From Thiothrix winogradskyi (lineage in GTDB: Bacteria; Pseudomonadota; Gammaproteobacteria; Thiotrichales; Thiotrichaceae), in contig NZ_CP091244.1 of NCBI RefSeq assembly GCF_021650935.1, forward strand, positions 3,968,001 to 4,032,000: a stretch of 64,000 bases of DNA. Direction: 5' to 3'. A program made the position numbers and the translations under genes. Under the pieces are notes generated by a model. It did no database searches and was not told the DNA's origin. It saw nothing but the letters and a program-made list of their open reading frames with translations. Shown piece after piece: positions 17,358 through 26,315 of this stretch. How positions within the stretch are numbered: the first letter of the stretch is position 1; the number at the start of each line of letters is the position of its first letter.

Positions 17358-18221
17358 ATGCACTTAGTCATTATCAGCGGCATGTCCGGCGCGGGCAAAA
17401 GCTATGCGCTGCACACCCTTGAAGACAACGGCTATTACTGTATCGACAACCTGCCCTCGCAATTATTGGAAGCACTGCTGGGGACACCGCAAATAGCCAA
17501 GCAACCATACCTAGCGGTGGGCATTGATATTCGCGGCGGTCGTGACAGTTTGTTGGACACCCCCGCGATTATCAAACGGGTACGCCAACGTGTTCCCAGC
17601 ACTCAAGTCGTCTACCTGTATGCCGAACAAGACGTTTTGCGCAAGCGCTATAATGAAACACGCCGTCGCCACCCCTTAACCAGCGAAACCCAAGAACTCG
17701 ACAAAGCCATTGCGCTGGAAGCCTCATTATTAGAACCCCTCGCCACGGATGCGGATTTACGGCTGGATACTTCGCACATCGGTGTGTATGAATTAGGGCG
17801 AATGCTCAAAGCTCGCATTTCGCAAACCGAACAGCAGCATTTATCCCTAATGATCCAGTCCTTCGGTTTCAAACACAATCAGCCGACGGATTCTGATTTC
17901 CTATTTGATGTGCGTTGCTTACCTAACCCGTATTGGGAACCAGACCTGCGCTCACTTACCGGGCGCGATGCGGGCATTATTGAATGGCTGGAACGGCACG
18001 ACGACGTGCAACGCATGTACGCCGACATTCGTGATTTCCTCAGCAACTGGCTTCCCAGCCTCGACAGCAATTGCCAACGCGCTTATTTAACCGTCTCCAT
18101 CGGCTGTACCGGCGGACGGCACCGTTCAGTCTATCTGGCTGAGCGCCTTTATCAGCATTTCCGCCAAAGCCTAGGGGAAAATGTTATCTTACGCCACCGT
18201 GAACTCAACTACGTGCGCTAA
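17358..18221 (+). CDS. rapZ: RNase adapter protein RapZ / nucleotide-binding protein
   Basis: 287 residues with Walker A 'GMSGAGKSYAL' at the N-terminus, 'YCIDNLPSQLL', 'FGFKHNQPTDSDFLFDVRCLPNPYW' and the C-terminal 'VSIGCTGGRHRSVYLAERL'. RapZ-family proteins regulate amino-sugar metabolism through small RNAs in enterobacteria; that role is not shown here. The ATG at 17358 is preferred because the P-loop follows at once. Confidence 0.96.
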   Translation: MHLVIISGMSGAGKSYALHTLEDNGYYCIDNLPSQLLEALLGTPQIAKQPYLAVGIDIRGGRDSLLDTPAIIKRVRQRVPSTQVVYLYAEQDVLRKRYNETRRRHPLTSETQELDKAIALEASLLEPLATDADLRLDTSHIGVYELGRMLKARISQTEQQHLSLMIQSFGFKHNQPTDSDFLFDVRCLPNPYWEPDLRSLTGRDAGIIEWLERHDDVQRMYADIRDFLSNWLPSLDSNCQRAYLTVSIGCTGGRHRSVYLAERLYQHFRQSLGENVILRHRELNYVR

Positions 18222-18247
18222 ATACCCCACCTCACCGGAGACCAGCA

Positions 18248-19201
18248 ATGTTACGATTTTTCGGCTTTGCGGATGGCAAACTAGTCGAACATAAACTCGG
18301 CGACAAACTCTTGGATTACGCCATTTCCCACACTGGCTGGATTGACGCGCAAGATACCTCGGATGAAGAACGCGAGCGTTTAGAAGTCCTGCTGCACACC
18401 GAACTGCCGGAATCGGATGATGTTGAGGAAATCGAATCGTCTGCCCGTTATTTCACCGATAGCAGCGGTATTCACGTGCACTCGCTGTTTGTGACACAGA
18501 GTGAAGGGCGCATGGATACCACCACGGTTGCTTTCATTTTACAAGCGGATCGCCTGATTACGGTGCGGGAACAAGAACTGGCTGATTTTCGTCTACTCAG
18601 GATGCGGGCGCGGCGCGGGCAAGTGGAAGTACGTACACCTCGGCACTTATTGCTCACCATGTTTGAACAAAAAGTGGAAAACCTCGCCGATACCATCGAA
18701 GACTTGCACCATGAACTCGAAGTCATCAGCCACAAAGTACTGGAAGAAACCGACACCGATTTAGAAAGCGCCATCGACGACTTAGCAGCTTTAGAAGACA
18801 GTAACGGCAAAGTGCGTCTGTGTTTGATGGATACCCAACGCTCCATTTCATTCCTGCAACGCCAATTGCGCGATACCCAAGCGGGGCAGGAAATTATCCC
18901 CGAAGTCATTCGCGATATTGACACCTTAATGTCACACACCACATTTCTGTTCGACAAAATAAACTTCCTGATGGGAACCACACAAGGTTTCATCAATATC
19001 GAACAGAATAAAATCATTAAGATGTTTTCGATTGCAGCGGTGGTATTTCTACCGCCGACATTAGTTGCCAGCTTGTACGGGATGAATTTCCGGGTCATGC
19101 CGGAGCTGGATTGGGTGTTTGGCTACCCAATGGCGATTGGTCTAATGATTCTGGCAGGGGTAACGCCCTACTGGTTCTTTAAACGTAAAGGCTGGATGTA
19201 G
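18248..19201 (+). CDS. CorA-family divalent metal ion transporter
   Basis: 317 residues. A large cytoplasmic N-domain with long helices ('VENLADTIEDLHHELEVISHKVLEETD') and two C-terminal membrane helices with the hallmark 'YGMNF' (about residue 276) between them. Could carry Mg, Ni, Co or Zn; the metal cannot be told from sequence. The RBS is CCGGAGA. A palindromic repeat follows immediately. Confidence 0.93.
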   Translation: MLRFFGFADGKLVEHKLGDKLLDYAISHTGWIDAQDTSDEERERLEVLLHTELPESDDVEEIESSARYFTDSSGIHVHSLFVTQSEGRMDTTTVAFILQADRLITVREQELADFRLLRMRARRGQVEVRTPRHLLLTMFEQKVENLADTIEDLHHELEVISHKVLEETDTDLESAIDDLAALEDSNGKVRLCLMDTQRSISFLQRQLRDTQAGQEIIPEVIRDIDTLMSHTTFLFDKINFLMGTTQGFINIEQNKIIKMFSIAAVVFLPPTLVASLYGMNFRVMPELDWVFGYPMAIGLMILAGVTPYWFFKRKGWM

Positions 19202-19203
19202 GG

Positions 19204-19231
19204 GTAGGGGCGAAAAATCTTTCGCCCCTAC
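19204..19231. repeat. Palindromic repeat GTAGGGGCGAAA, copy 2
   Basis: GTAGGGGCGAAA (19204-19215) and TTTCGCCCCTAC (19220-19231) with loop AATC. Identical stem to copy 1 at 9300. It separates the CorA gene from the convergent mltB gene, so it may terminate both. Confidence 0.8.
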
Positions 19232-19247
19232 GGTAGAGGACAATGTT

Positions 19248-20402
19248 TTACTTACCGACACGCTCACGCACGGCTTGTGACAATAAATGTACGGTCATCG
19301 CGTAGTAATTGCTGCGGTTATAGCGGGTAATCACATGGAAGTTTTTGTAACCAATCCACGGTTCTTTATAACCATTCGGCACGGTACTGAGTGCCAATAA
19401 ATGCACCGTACCCGTTGAACCCCTGCCGTATTGCGGGGTAACACCAATGCGCTGCAAATCTGACATGGAATACTTAACCTTAAAACCATCCGGCACACTG
19501 GCGTACTGGTTAGAGGTTACTTGCGCTGGCACGGCAACTTCGCCACCCTGCTGCCAACCGTGCTGCGCAAAGTAATTCGCCACACTGCCAATGGCATCGA
19601 CGGGATTCCATAAATCACGCACCCCGTCGCCATCGAAATCCACCGCGAAGGAATGGAAACTACTCGGCATGAATTGCCCATATCCCATTGCGCCCGCAAA
19701 CGAGCCTTTTGGTGCCAGCGGATCCATGCGTTCACTGCGGGTCATCAGCAGGTAGTTTTTCAATTCATCAAAGAAGAATTGGCTACGGCGTTGGTTCACA
19801 ACGGCAGAAGTCGCCAATGCATCAATCACCCGATGTTTCCCCAGAATGCGCCCCCAGCGGGTTTCCACCCCCATGATGCCGATAATGTATTCAGCGGGAA
19901 CCCCGTATTGCTGTTGCGCCCGTTGCAAATGCGCGGAATGCTGCTGCCAAAATTCTGCACCGCGTTGCACATTCGCAGCGGTTACGAAGCGGTCACGGTA
20001 AGCGTACCAACCTTTCGGGCTACCGGGGTCTGAACTCGAACCTGCCCAGAGGCGAGCAACATCATCACGGTTACGGGTTTGTGAAAATACACCGTACAAA
20101 TACTGGCGATTAAACCCATGACTATTAACCATCTTTTCGATGAAATTCAATAACTGAGCATTTCCGGCAAAATCACCGCCCAAACTGGCGGCAGCATAAT
20201 TGCCAACCCCTTTGCCGCCATAGCTGAGGACTTGTGCTTGATCCGCTTGCGCTGTTACTGGCGCTTGCACTTGTTCACTCACTTGCTGAGCACTGTTGTT
20301 ATCCGCAGTTTCGGATTTTTCCGGTGTTGAGCTGCACGCCCCCAAACTCAATACCAGCGCTGTTGCTGCCCCATAAGCCAACAGGTTTTTCGGCAAATAC
20401 AT
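19248..20402 (-). CDS. mltB: Lytic murein transglycosylase B, lipoprotein
   Basis: Cleaves peptidoglycan glycan strands with 1,6-anhydro product. 384 residues; the signal ends in the lipobox LGAC (Cys about residue 23). The catalytic Glu is in 'GIMGVETRWGRILGKHRVIDALATSA', followed by 'GSFAGAMGYGQFMPSSFHSFAVDFDGDGVRDLWN' typical of the SLT family 3. Ser/Thr/Gln-rich linker after the lipid anchor. Confidence 0.95.
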   Translation of the reverse strand: MYLPKNLLAYGAATALVLSLGACSSTPEKSETADNNSAQQVSEQVQAPVTAQADQAQVLSYGGKGVGNYAAASLGGDFAGNAQLLNFIEKMVNSHGFNRQYLYGVFSQTRNRDDVARLWAGSSSDPGSPKGWYAYRDRFVTAANVQRGAEFWQQHSAHLQRAQQQYGVPAEYIIGIMGVETRWGRILGKHRVIDALATSAVVNQRRSQFFFDELKNYLLMTRSERMDPLAPKGSFAGAMGYGQFMPSSFHSFAVDFDGDGVRDLWNPVDAIGSVANYFAQHGWQQGGEVAVPAQVTSNQYASVPDGFKVKYSMSDLQRIGVTPQYGRGSTGTVHLLALSTVPNGYKEPWIGYKNFHVITRYNRSNYYAMTVHLLSQAVRERVGK

Positions 20403-20473
20403 TCAAGCCTCCAATTATCATTTACTGTTATTTAACTTAAAAAATTGGCTGATAGCTTAGCACAGTTGGGGCA

Positions 20474-21121
20474 TTATTTAAATGGCATAATATTACCCAC
20501 ATCATCCGCTGGAACCATATTACCGGCTTCTTCCGCAAACGGCGGTACTTGATTGGCAATTGCATCACTCACTGTTACCGGGTCCGGCATACTGATCGAC
20601 GGAAATTGCCAGCCGCCCGGCATCCTGCCCATGTCGTAAGGCGCATTAATCATTTTATCGAAGGCATCGCCGGTAAAATCGGTGTAAAAATCAGGCCAGA
20701 TATAACGGGTATCGCCCCACGGCTTGACTTCCTTTTTCTTCTGCTGGACAGGCGGGCGTTGCGGGTATGGCATCATGCGTTGCGCGGCATAAGGATTATA
20801 CTGCTGCGCATACGGGTTGTAAGCGTTGTAAGCGCCGTATGTCTGTTGTTGCGGCATATACGGGTTATAAGTGTTGTAAGCCGGTTGTTGCTGTGCATAC
20901 GGGTAATAATAACCGTAAGGATAGGCAGAATAACCATAGTTGCTGTAATTATAGCTGGGGTAATTAGCATACGGGTAAACCACTGGCTGCTGCGCCTGTG
21001 GTGGAAATGTCAATGCATTCGGCACTGCGGGTTGTGGTGCTGTGGTAGGTGGCTCTTGCGCCTGCACCTGACTTGCTGCTAAACAAGCGGCTGATAGCAT
21101 GATGCCTTGTAGTCTTTTCAT
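20474..21121 (-). CDS. Exported Tyr/Asn/Pro/Gln-rich protein, candidate sulfur-globule protein
   Basis: 215 residues with a signal peptide (residues 1-22, ending VQAQ). Residues about 45-125 are low complexity, built of short units such as YNPY, YPYG, NYSNYGY and AYNPYAQQ. The C-terminal 90 residues are ordinary, with a 'WPDFYTDFTGDAFDKM' stretch. Sulfur-globule envelope proteins of purple and colourless sulfur bacteria are exported and rich in Gly, Tyr, Asn and Pro, so that role is possible, but no signature proves it. No operon partner. Confidence 0.5.
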   Translation of the reverse strand: MKRLQGIMLSAACLAASQVQAQEPPTTAPQPAVPNALTFPPQAQQPVVYPYANYPSYNYSNYGYSAYPYGYYYPYAQQQPAYNTYNPYMPQQQTYGAYNAYNPYAQQYNPYAAQRMMPYPQRPPVQQKKKEVKPWGDTRYIWPDFYTDFTGDAFDKMINAPYDMGRMPGGWQFPSISMPDPVTVSDAIANQVPPFAEEAGNMVPADDVGNIMPFK

Positions 21122-21210
21122 GAGAGTGATACCTGAGAAAATGAATCATGAGAAGAATACCAGACCTCCCCCATAAAATCGCGACCATACACGAAAAGAA
21201 AGGATGTAAT

Positions 21211-22389
21211 ATGACCGCCAAACTCGACCCGATTGCCGCCAGCCACGCCCTGCACGCCGATATGCAACAATGGCGGCGCGATATTCACCAACACCCCGAA
21301 ACCGCTTACGAAGAATTCCGCACCAGCGCCCAAGTCGCCGCACGTTTGCAGGCGCTGGGTTTAGAAGTTCACACCGGTATCGGTGAAACCGGCGTAGTCG
21401 GTGTACTACACGGCAAGCAACCCGGCGCTAAACACATTGGCTTACGCGCCGATATGGATGCGCTACCGCTGACCGAATTGAATACCTTCGCTCATGCCTC
21501 CTGCCATCACGGAAAAATGCACGGTTGCGGGCATGACGGTCACACCACCATGCTGCTAGGAGCTGCTACGATTTTGGCGCAACACCCGGATTTTACCGGA
21601 ACGGTGTATTTCATTTTCCAACCCGCTGAAGAAAGCAATGCCGGGGCAAAACGCATGATAGAAGCAGGCTTATTCGAGCGCTTCCCCATCACCGAAGTGT
21701 ACGGAATGCATAACTGGCCGGGGATTCCTACCGGGCAGTTTGCGGTGCATTCCGGTGCGGTCATGGCATCGACCGACAGTTTCGACATTGACATCCAAGC
21801 GCAAGGCGGTCATGCCGCGATGCCGGATACGGTCATCGACCCGGTATTGGTTGCGGGGCATATTATTACGGCAACCCAAAGCATTGTGGCACGTAACCTG
21901 AAACCCACCAGCGGCGGCGTGATTAGCATTACCAAAATGCTAGGCGGCAGTGCTTACAATGTGATCCCTGAAACCGTGAGTTTACACGGTACTATCCGCA
22001 GCCTTGACCCGCAAGATCGCGCCTTACTGAAACAACGCTTGCAACAATTGGTGGAACACACCGCGCAAGCGTTCGCTGCCAGTGCCAGTGTGCGTTTTAT
22101 GGAAGGCTACCCCGCGACCATCAACCATTCCAGCAATGCCGAAGCGTGTTATCAGGTCACGACCGGTTTAGTAGGCGAGGCATGTGTGCAATGGAACCCG
22201 CCACCGAGTATGGGCGCGGAAGATTTCGCCTATATGCTGCAACACCGCCCCGGTGCGTACATCTGGATAGGCAATGGCGACGCGACCGAAAGCCGCGCTT
22301 TGCATAATCCGTATTACGATTTCAATGACAATATCTTGCCGCTAGGGGCAAGTTACTGGGTGCGTTTAGTACAACACCTGTGCCATTAA
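21211..22389 (+). CDS. M20-family amidohydrolase (hippurate/N-acyl amino acid hydrolase type)
   Basis: 392-residue metallopeptidase that hydrolyses N-acyl or peptide amides. Motifs: 'RRDIHQHPETAYEE' near the N-terminus, 'GLRADMDALPLTE', 'MHGCGHDGHTTMLLG' with the metal ligands, 'FIFQPAEESNAGAKRM', 'VYGMHNWPGIPTG' and a final His in 'ALHNPYYDFND'. The ATG at 21211 follows AAAGGATGT; the upstream 21 codons are not supported. Its 3' end overlaps the chitinase gene by 4 bases. Confidence 0.93.
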   Translation: MTAKLDPIAASHALHADMQQWRRDIHQHPETAYEEFRTSAQVAARLQALGLEVHTGIGETGVVGVLHGKQPGAKHIGLRADMDALPLTELNTFAHASCHHGKMHGCGHDGHTTMLLGAATILAQHPDFTGTVYFIFQPAEESNAGAKRMIEAGLFERFPITEVYGMHNWPGIPTGQFAVHSGAVMASTDSFDIDIQAQGGHAAMPDTVIDPVLVAGHIITATQSIVARNLKPTSGGVISITKMLGGSAYNVIPETVSLHGTIRSLDPQDRALLKQRLQQLVEHTAQAFAASASVRFMEGYPATINHSSNAEACYQVTTGLVGEACVQWNPPPSMGAEDFAYMLQHRPGAYIWIGNGDATESRALHNPYYDFNDNILPLGASYWVRLVQHLCH

Positions 22390-23765
22390 GGCTGTACCAG
22401 CAACGGCTTGTATTTGCCAGTCCCGGTGCGCAGGGTCTGGCGAATCGCTTTCAAGAGTGGGCGATAATTACCGTCGCCAGAAACACACTGGTCAACAGAA
22501 CCGCCACCTGCCCCCGGTGGCAAACATTCACGCCCCATTTCCCACAGCATCACGCCGCCTAAGCCTTTTTCCTTAACATACTTCACTTTTTCCGAAACAG
22601 AGCGGGGGTCATTGTAAGAAATAAACATATCACTGGCTGAGCCTGTTTTATTAATGCTGAGATAAGGCATTTTGGCTTGATCATCCCAACGGTAATACTC
22701 CGGCTTGTAACTGCAATCATCAGTAGAGCCTGTAATGCAGCGATAGCCCGGCTTCATCAATTGAGCATAACGCCCACGGTCGACCCCGCTACTCATCCAC
22801 CACAGTGGCTCTGTTGTCCATGCTTGCAATGGTGCGGTCACGCCATCAGTAGAGCCTGTTACTTTACCGCCACGCCACACCCGCGTTTCAGCACTGATAC
22901 CGAGACCTAATTTGCTGGGTAACACCCCACCACTAATAAATTGCTGAATAGCACGATTCGCAGAGACCACCGAGCGAGCAGAATTGGTAGGATATTTATT
23001 ACCACCGTCATACAATGCCCCGTCGTGCCACACGATCCCTTCATTGATCGTAGACAAGTCATACGCCATCACGTTGATTTGATCCAATTTATCTTGCAGT
23101 TTAGCCAAGAGCTTACGCAAATCCCCGCCACCATTATCAGCCACAACCTCAATACCCGTCGCAATGGCTAGTAAAGGGCGATCCACCAACATACCGGGGT
23201 TGTTGGTTTTATTAATCGTCTTCATTTGAGTGTGCAAGTCATTGATGAAGGCTTCGTAATTGGGGTTATTGCCGGAACTGTCCGCAGTGACGGGTTCAAG
23301 GTCAATATCAAGCCCGTCATAACCGGGGTCAGTTCCATTTTTCAGCACATTAATGAGTTGAGTAACCAAGGTTTGCCGCTTCGCCGGATCGGCTAATACC
23401 GGTGCATACCCGCCGAAATTCACGACACTAAACAAAACTTTTACATCTTTAGCGTGAGCCTGCTCAATCAATGCAGTACGCCGACTTTGGCTGCTAAGCT
23501 GCCAACCACCATAGTTCATGTCCAGTGAACCATCACTGTTAAGACCCGCCGCATGGTGAATAACATGAGTCAAGGTATTCCAGTCCTCATCATTCAGGAT
23601 ACCAATAGTTCCATCACTGCGATGCCATTCACCAGTGATATATCCCGTTACCCACGGCTTGGTAATTTTTTCACCTGCGCAAACAGTATATGGTGCCGCC
23701 AACGTCATCAATGCCAGTAGCCAAGCGGCAACCATCCGATTAACGTTAGCCATTGTCATTCTCAT
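22386..23765 (-). CDS. Secreted glycoside hydrolase family 18 chitinase
   Basis: 459 residues with an N-terminal signal ('MVAAWLLALMTLAAPYTVCA'). The GH18 catalytic motif DxxDxDxE is present as 'DGLDIDLEP' (about residue 140), together with 'VLFSVVNFGGYAP' and 'INVMAYDLSTINEG'. Ends in a variable C-terminal tail. The ATG at 23765 has GGGAGA 8 bases upstream. Probably exported to degrade chitin or other GlcNAc polymers; a role in remodelling a sheath or holdfast is only a guess. Confidence 0.93.
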   Translation of the reverse strand: MRMTMANVNRMVAAWLLALMTLAAPYTVCAGEKITKPWVTGYITGEWHRSDGTIGILNDEDWNTLTHVIHHAAGLNSDGSLDMNYGGWQLSSQSRRTALIEQAHAKDVKVLFSVVNFGGYAPVLADPAKRQTLVTQLINVLKNGTDPGYDGLDIDLEPVTADSSGNNPNYEAFINDLHTQMKTINKTNNPGMLVDRPLLAIATGIEVVADNGGGDLRKLLAKLQDKLDQINVMAYDLSTINEGIVWHDGALYDGGNKYPTNSARSVVSANRAIQQFISGGVLPSKLGLGISAETRVWRGGKVTGSTDGVTAPLQAWTTEPLWWMSSGVDRGRYAQLMKPGYRCITGSTDDCSYKPEYYRWDDQAKMPYLSINKTGSASDMFISYNDPRSVSEKVKYVKEKGLGGVMLWEMGRECLPPGAGGGSVDQCVSGDGNYRPLLKAIRQTLRTGTGKYKPLLVQP

Positions 23766-23976
23766 GGCGTGTTCTCCCAAATGCTTCAGCCCTAAAACCT
23801 TTATATTAGCTTAATATTCTTTATCATAAAACCATTGAATAAATGTTGTACGTTCAACACGAAAAATAATGAAATTTTCACTGAACTACCTAACATAGAC
23901 CTACTCTAATTCTACACCAGAGTTTGGGAAAACGTGGCGACAGCCAAAAACATAATTATTTACTAAGGAGCTATAC

Positions 23977-24252
23977 ATGAAAACCGTTATTTATTCACTG
24001 GGGACTTTGGCACTAGCAGCGGCATTGACTGCTTGTGGCACACCGGTGAACAATGCACAAATTGGTTCTGCGACCGGTGCTGTGTTAGGTGGCGTAGCCG
24101 GTCATCAGTTTGGTAAAGGCGATGGCAAAACGGCTGCTACCGCCGTAGGTGCTGCGCTTGGCGCTGTGGTTGGTGGTCAGGCAGGCGCACAACAAGACCG
24201 TTACTACCAACAGCCGCAACCGGCACCGTATTACAACAACCGGGGCTACTAA
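23977..24252 (+). CDS. Glycine-zipper 2TM lipoprotein, paralog 1
   Basis: 91 residues. Lipobox LTAC near residue 20, then a glycine-zipper segment ('GSATGAVLGGVAGHQFG' and 'VGAALGAVVGGQAGA') and a Gln/Pro/Tyr tail. Members of this family (OsmB/SlyB-like) sit in the outer membrane. RBS AAGGAG. Closely related to the next gene, from which it is separated by a terminator. Confidence 0.8.
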   Translation: MKTVIYSLGTLALAAALTACGTPVNNAQIGSATGAVLGGVAGHQFGKGDGKTAATAVGAALGAVVGGQAGAQQDRYYQQPQPAPYYNNRGY

Positions 24253-24261
24253 GCCTTGCAT

Positions 24262-24297
24262 AGACTCGCAGCCGCACACACAAGCTGCGAGTCTTTT
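24262..24297 (+). terminator. Intrinsic terminator between the glycine-zipper paralogs
   Basis: AGACTCGCAGC (24262-24272) and GCTGCGAGTCT (24284-24294) form a perfect 11-base stem with an 11-base loop, followed by TTT. The two paralogs are therefore probably transcribed separately or by read-through. Confidence 0.8.
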
Positions 24298-24327
24298 CCT
24301 CGAAACCATCAGAACAGGAGTGTCCCG

Positions 24328-24804
24328 ATGAAAACTTTAATTACCTCTCCCCGCCTTGCCACAGTGTTAGTGACGTCCCTCTTATTGGGCGGATGCGTCG
24401 GCACTACCCCCATCAACAATGCCCAAACAGGCTCGGCGATTGGCGCAGTGTTAGGCGGTGTAGCAGGCAACCAATTTGGCAGTGGCGATGGTAAAACCGC
24501 CATGACCATTCTGGGTACTGCGATGGGCAGCTATCTCGGCAGCCAATGGGGAGCGCAACTGGATGCACGTGACCAGCAAAACCTCGGTCAATCCATTTAC
24601 AGTGGTCGCCCTGCCACATGGCAAAACCCGAATACCGGCTACCAATACAACGTCAACCCCGGTCAGGTTTACCGTGCCAGCGTCAATAACCAAAGCACCA
24701 TTTGTCGCCCCGTCACCATTATGGGTACGATTGATGGCAGAAACCAAAACATTCAAACTCAAGCCTGCCAAGACAGCCGAGGTCAGTGGCAACTCACGCG
24801 CTGA
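24328..24804 (+). CDS. Glycine-zipper 2TM lipoprotein with C-terminal surface-antigen-type domain, paralog 2
   Basis: 158 residues. Lipobox LGGC, then 'NNAQTGSAIGAVLGGVAGNQFGSGDGKTA', nearly the same as paralog 1, so the pair is a tandem duplication. The extra C-terminal half ('RPATWQNPNTGYQYNVNPG ... CRPVTIMGTIDG') resembles the outer-membrane 17-kDa-antigen type C-domain. The ATG at 24328 follows ACAGGAG; an upstream extension to 24256 would translate through the terminator. Confidence 0.82.
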   Translation: MKTLITSPRLATVLVTSLLLGGCVGTTPINNAQTGSAIGAVLGGVAGNQFGSGDGKTAMTILGTAMGSYLGSQWGAQLDARDQQNLGQSIYSGRPATWQNPNTGYQYNVNPGQVYRASVNNQSTICRPVTIMGTIDGRNQNIQTQACQDSRGQWQLTR

Positions 24805-24830
24805 TACTTTGTCGGCACACTAATTCCTTT

Positions 24831-24863
24831 AACCCGTAGCCTCTTTCACAGGTTGCGGGTTTC
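24831..24863 (+). terminator. Intrinsic terminator after glycine-zipper paralog 2
   Basis: AACCCGTAGCC pairs with GGTTGCGGGTT (with two G-U pairs) around a 9-base loop, then TTTCT. Lies 26 bases after the stop codon. Confidence 0.6.
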
Positions 24864-24905
24864 TGTATTACAATCCATGCCTGACACTGACAACAAGAGC
24901 AAGGT

Positions 24906-25277
24906 ATGGATATAGTCTATGTACGCGACCTGCGCCTCGATGCCCACATCGGCATTTACGAGTGGGAAAAGCGCATTCTGCAAAAAATTCGCATTGACCT
25001 AGAAATGGCTTGGGATAACCGCATCCCTGCCGCCAGCGACAATATTAAAGACACCCTCAACTACAAAACCGCTGCCAAGCGCGTCATGCAACTGGTTGAA
25101 AGCGCTCATTACGAACTGGTGGAACGCCTCGCCGAAACCATCGCCGAAACCCTCATGCAGGAACTGCATATGCCCTGGATACAAGTCACCGTCGGCAAAC
25201 CCGGTGCAGTACGTGGCTCAAGTGAAGTCGGGGTTAAAATTGAACGAGGCAACCGGCAATGGCAGACGTCTACTTAA
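24906..25277 (+). CDS. folB: Dihydroneopterin aldolase
   Basis: Folate synthesis enzyme, 123 residues, the standard size. 'VRDLRLDAHIGIYEWEK' and 'NYKTAAKRVMQLVE' with the conserved catalytic Lys/Glu pattern ('VTVGKPGAVRGS'). Overlaps folK by 19 bases. Confidence 0.95.
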   Translation: MDIVYVRDLRLDAHIGIYEWEKRILQKIRIDLEMAWDNRIPAASDNIKDTLNYKTAAKRVMQLVESAHYELVERLAETIAETLMQELHMPWIQVTVGKPGAVRGSSEVGVKIERGNRQWQTST

Positions 25278-25750
25278 GCCTCGGCAGCAATATCGAGCGC
25301 GAAGCCCACCTTTGTGCCGCCATGCAACGTTTACAGCAAGATTTCGGTCAGGTGGTCTTTTCCCACGTCTATGAAACGCCCGCAGCCGGGTTTGTGGGCG
25401 AACCCTTCTTCAACTTAGCGGCAGGTCTCACCACTACGCTAAGCCCTACTGACCTGAAACACTATTTACGGGAATTGGAACAAGCACACGGACGTTTGCA
25501 CGGTGAGGAGAAATTCAGCTCACGCACCTTAGACCTTGACCTGTTACTTTACGCTGACTGGAACTTGCAACCGCACAGCAATGTGCCGCACCATGACGTT
25601 CTCACGTACCCATTTGTGCTGTTTCCGTTAGCGGAAATCGCCCCTAGCGTCATGCACCCTGTGTTACAACGCACGATTGGGGAAATTGCACGCGAGTCAA
25701 CACTGTCAGATGCCGAGATGCGCCGCGTTACCTTGGATTGCAGCCATTAA
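25259..25750 (+). CDS. folK: 2-amino-4-hydroxy-6-hydroxymethyldihydropteridine pyrophosphokinase
   Basis: Transfers pyrophosphate from ATP to hydroxymethyl-dihydropterin, the step after folB. 163 residues with 'LSLGSNIERE', 'VYETPAAGF', 'FFNLAAGLTT' and the signature 'SRTLDLDLLLYAD'. The 3' end overlaps the convergent SRPBCC gene by 4 bases. Confidence 0.96.
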   Translation: MADVYLSLGSNIEREAHLCAAMQRLQQDFGQVVFSHVYETPAAGFVGEPFFNLAAGLTTTLSPTDLKHYLRELEQAHGRLHGEEKFSSRTLDLDLLLYADWNLQPHSNVPHHDVLTYPFVLFPLAEIAPSVMHPVLQRTIGEIARESTLSDAEMRRVTLDCSH

Positions 25751-26235
25751 GCCACAAAATGGGCTTTCAATTGTTGAATAAAATGATCCAAGCGCTGATC
25801 AAGGCTGCTGCCCATCCGTCCCTTGATACGCCCTAAAGGACTACGGGTTTCCAACATTTCAGTAAACGTTACGCGCGTACCGCCGGGAACCGCATTCATA
25901 CGGGCATGGCGAGTACCCTTGCTACTGCCCTGGGTCATCTCGACCAGTAACTCTTTCAAGGGCAACTCTTTCACTTTACGCAGCACCAACGGGCGCTGAT
26001 TAGCGATTTGCTCAATCCAGCGCAAGCCATCGTCATCATCCAGCATTTGCATACTTTTCAGGTCAGTACGCCACTGTGCTTGCTGCGAAAAATCACTGAG
26101 TGCATTCCACACAGCTTCGGCAGGCGCTTTAATCAATTCGACCCGCGTTACCTGTTGATAAGGTGAAATCAACAACCCCACCAATACCGGCAGCAACAGC
26201 AGGAGGATAACCAGCGTCATTACAATCCACATCAT
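25747..26235 (-). CDS. Membrane-anchored SRPBCC (START-like) domain protein
   Basis: 162 residues: one N-terminal helix ('MMWIVMTLVILLLLLPVLVGLLI') then a START-like fold ('ELIKAPAEAVWNALSDFSQQAQWRTDLKSMQML', 'VTFTEMLETRSPLG'). Such domains bind hydrophobic ligands in a cavity; the ligand here is unknown. Lies after the rpmB-rpmG terminator on the same strand. Confidence 0.7.
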   Translation of the reverse strand: MMWIVMTLVILLLLLPVLVGLLISPYQQVTRVELIKAPAEAVWNALSDFSQQAQWRTDLKSMQMLDDDDGLRWIEQIANQRPLVLRKVKELPLKELLVEMTQGSSKGTRHARMNAVPGGTRVTFTEMLETRSPLGRIKGRMGSSLDQRLDHFIQQLKAHFVA

Positions 26236-26265
26236 ACTGTGTCCTATCGCCTTTTCCGTAAACGC

Positions 26266-26290
26266 AAAAACCCGGCGAAGCCGGGCTTTG
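26266..26290 (-). terminator. Intrinsic terminator after rpmG
   Basis: On the minus strand AAGCCCGG, CTTCG, CCGGGTTTTTG forms a stable stem-loop with a T-run, 26 bases after the rpmG stop. Confidence 0.8.
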
Positions 26291-26315
26291 GAAAGAATCG
26301 CAAGTAAGTAAGCAA

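Noticed and set aside
20765..21000. Repeating TTGTAAGC/ATACGGGT pattern that could be mistaken for a CRISPR or tandem repeat array
   Set aside because: It is the codon-level echo of the YNPY/YPYG repeats in the exported protein; units are irregular and in frame.
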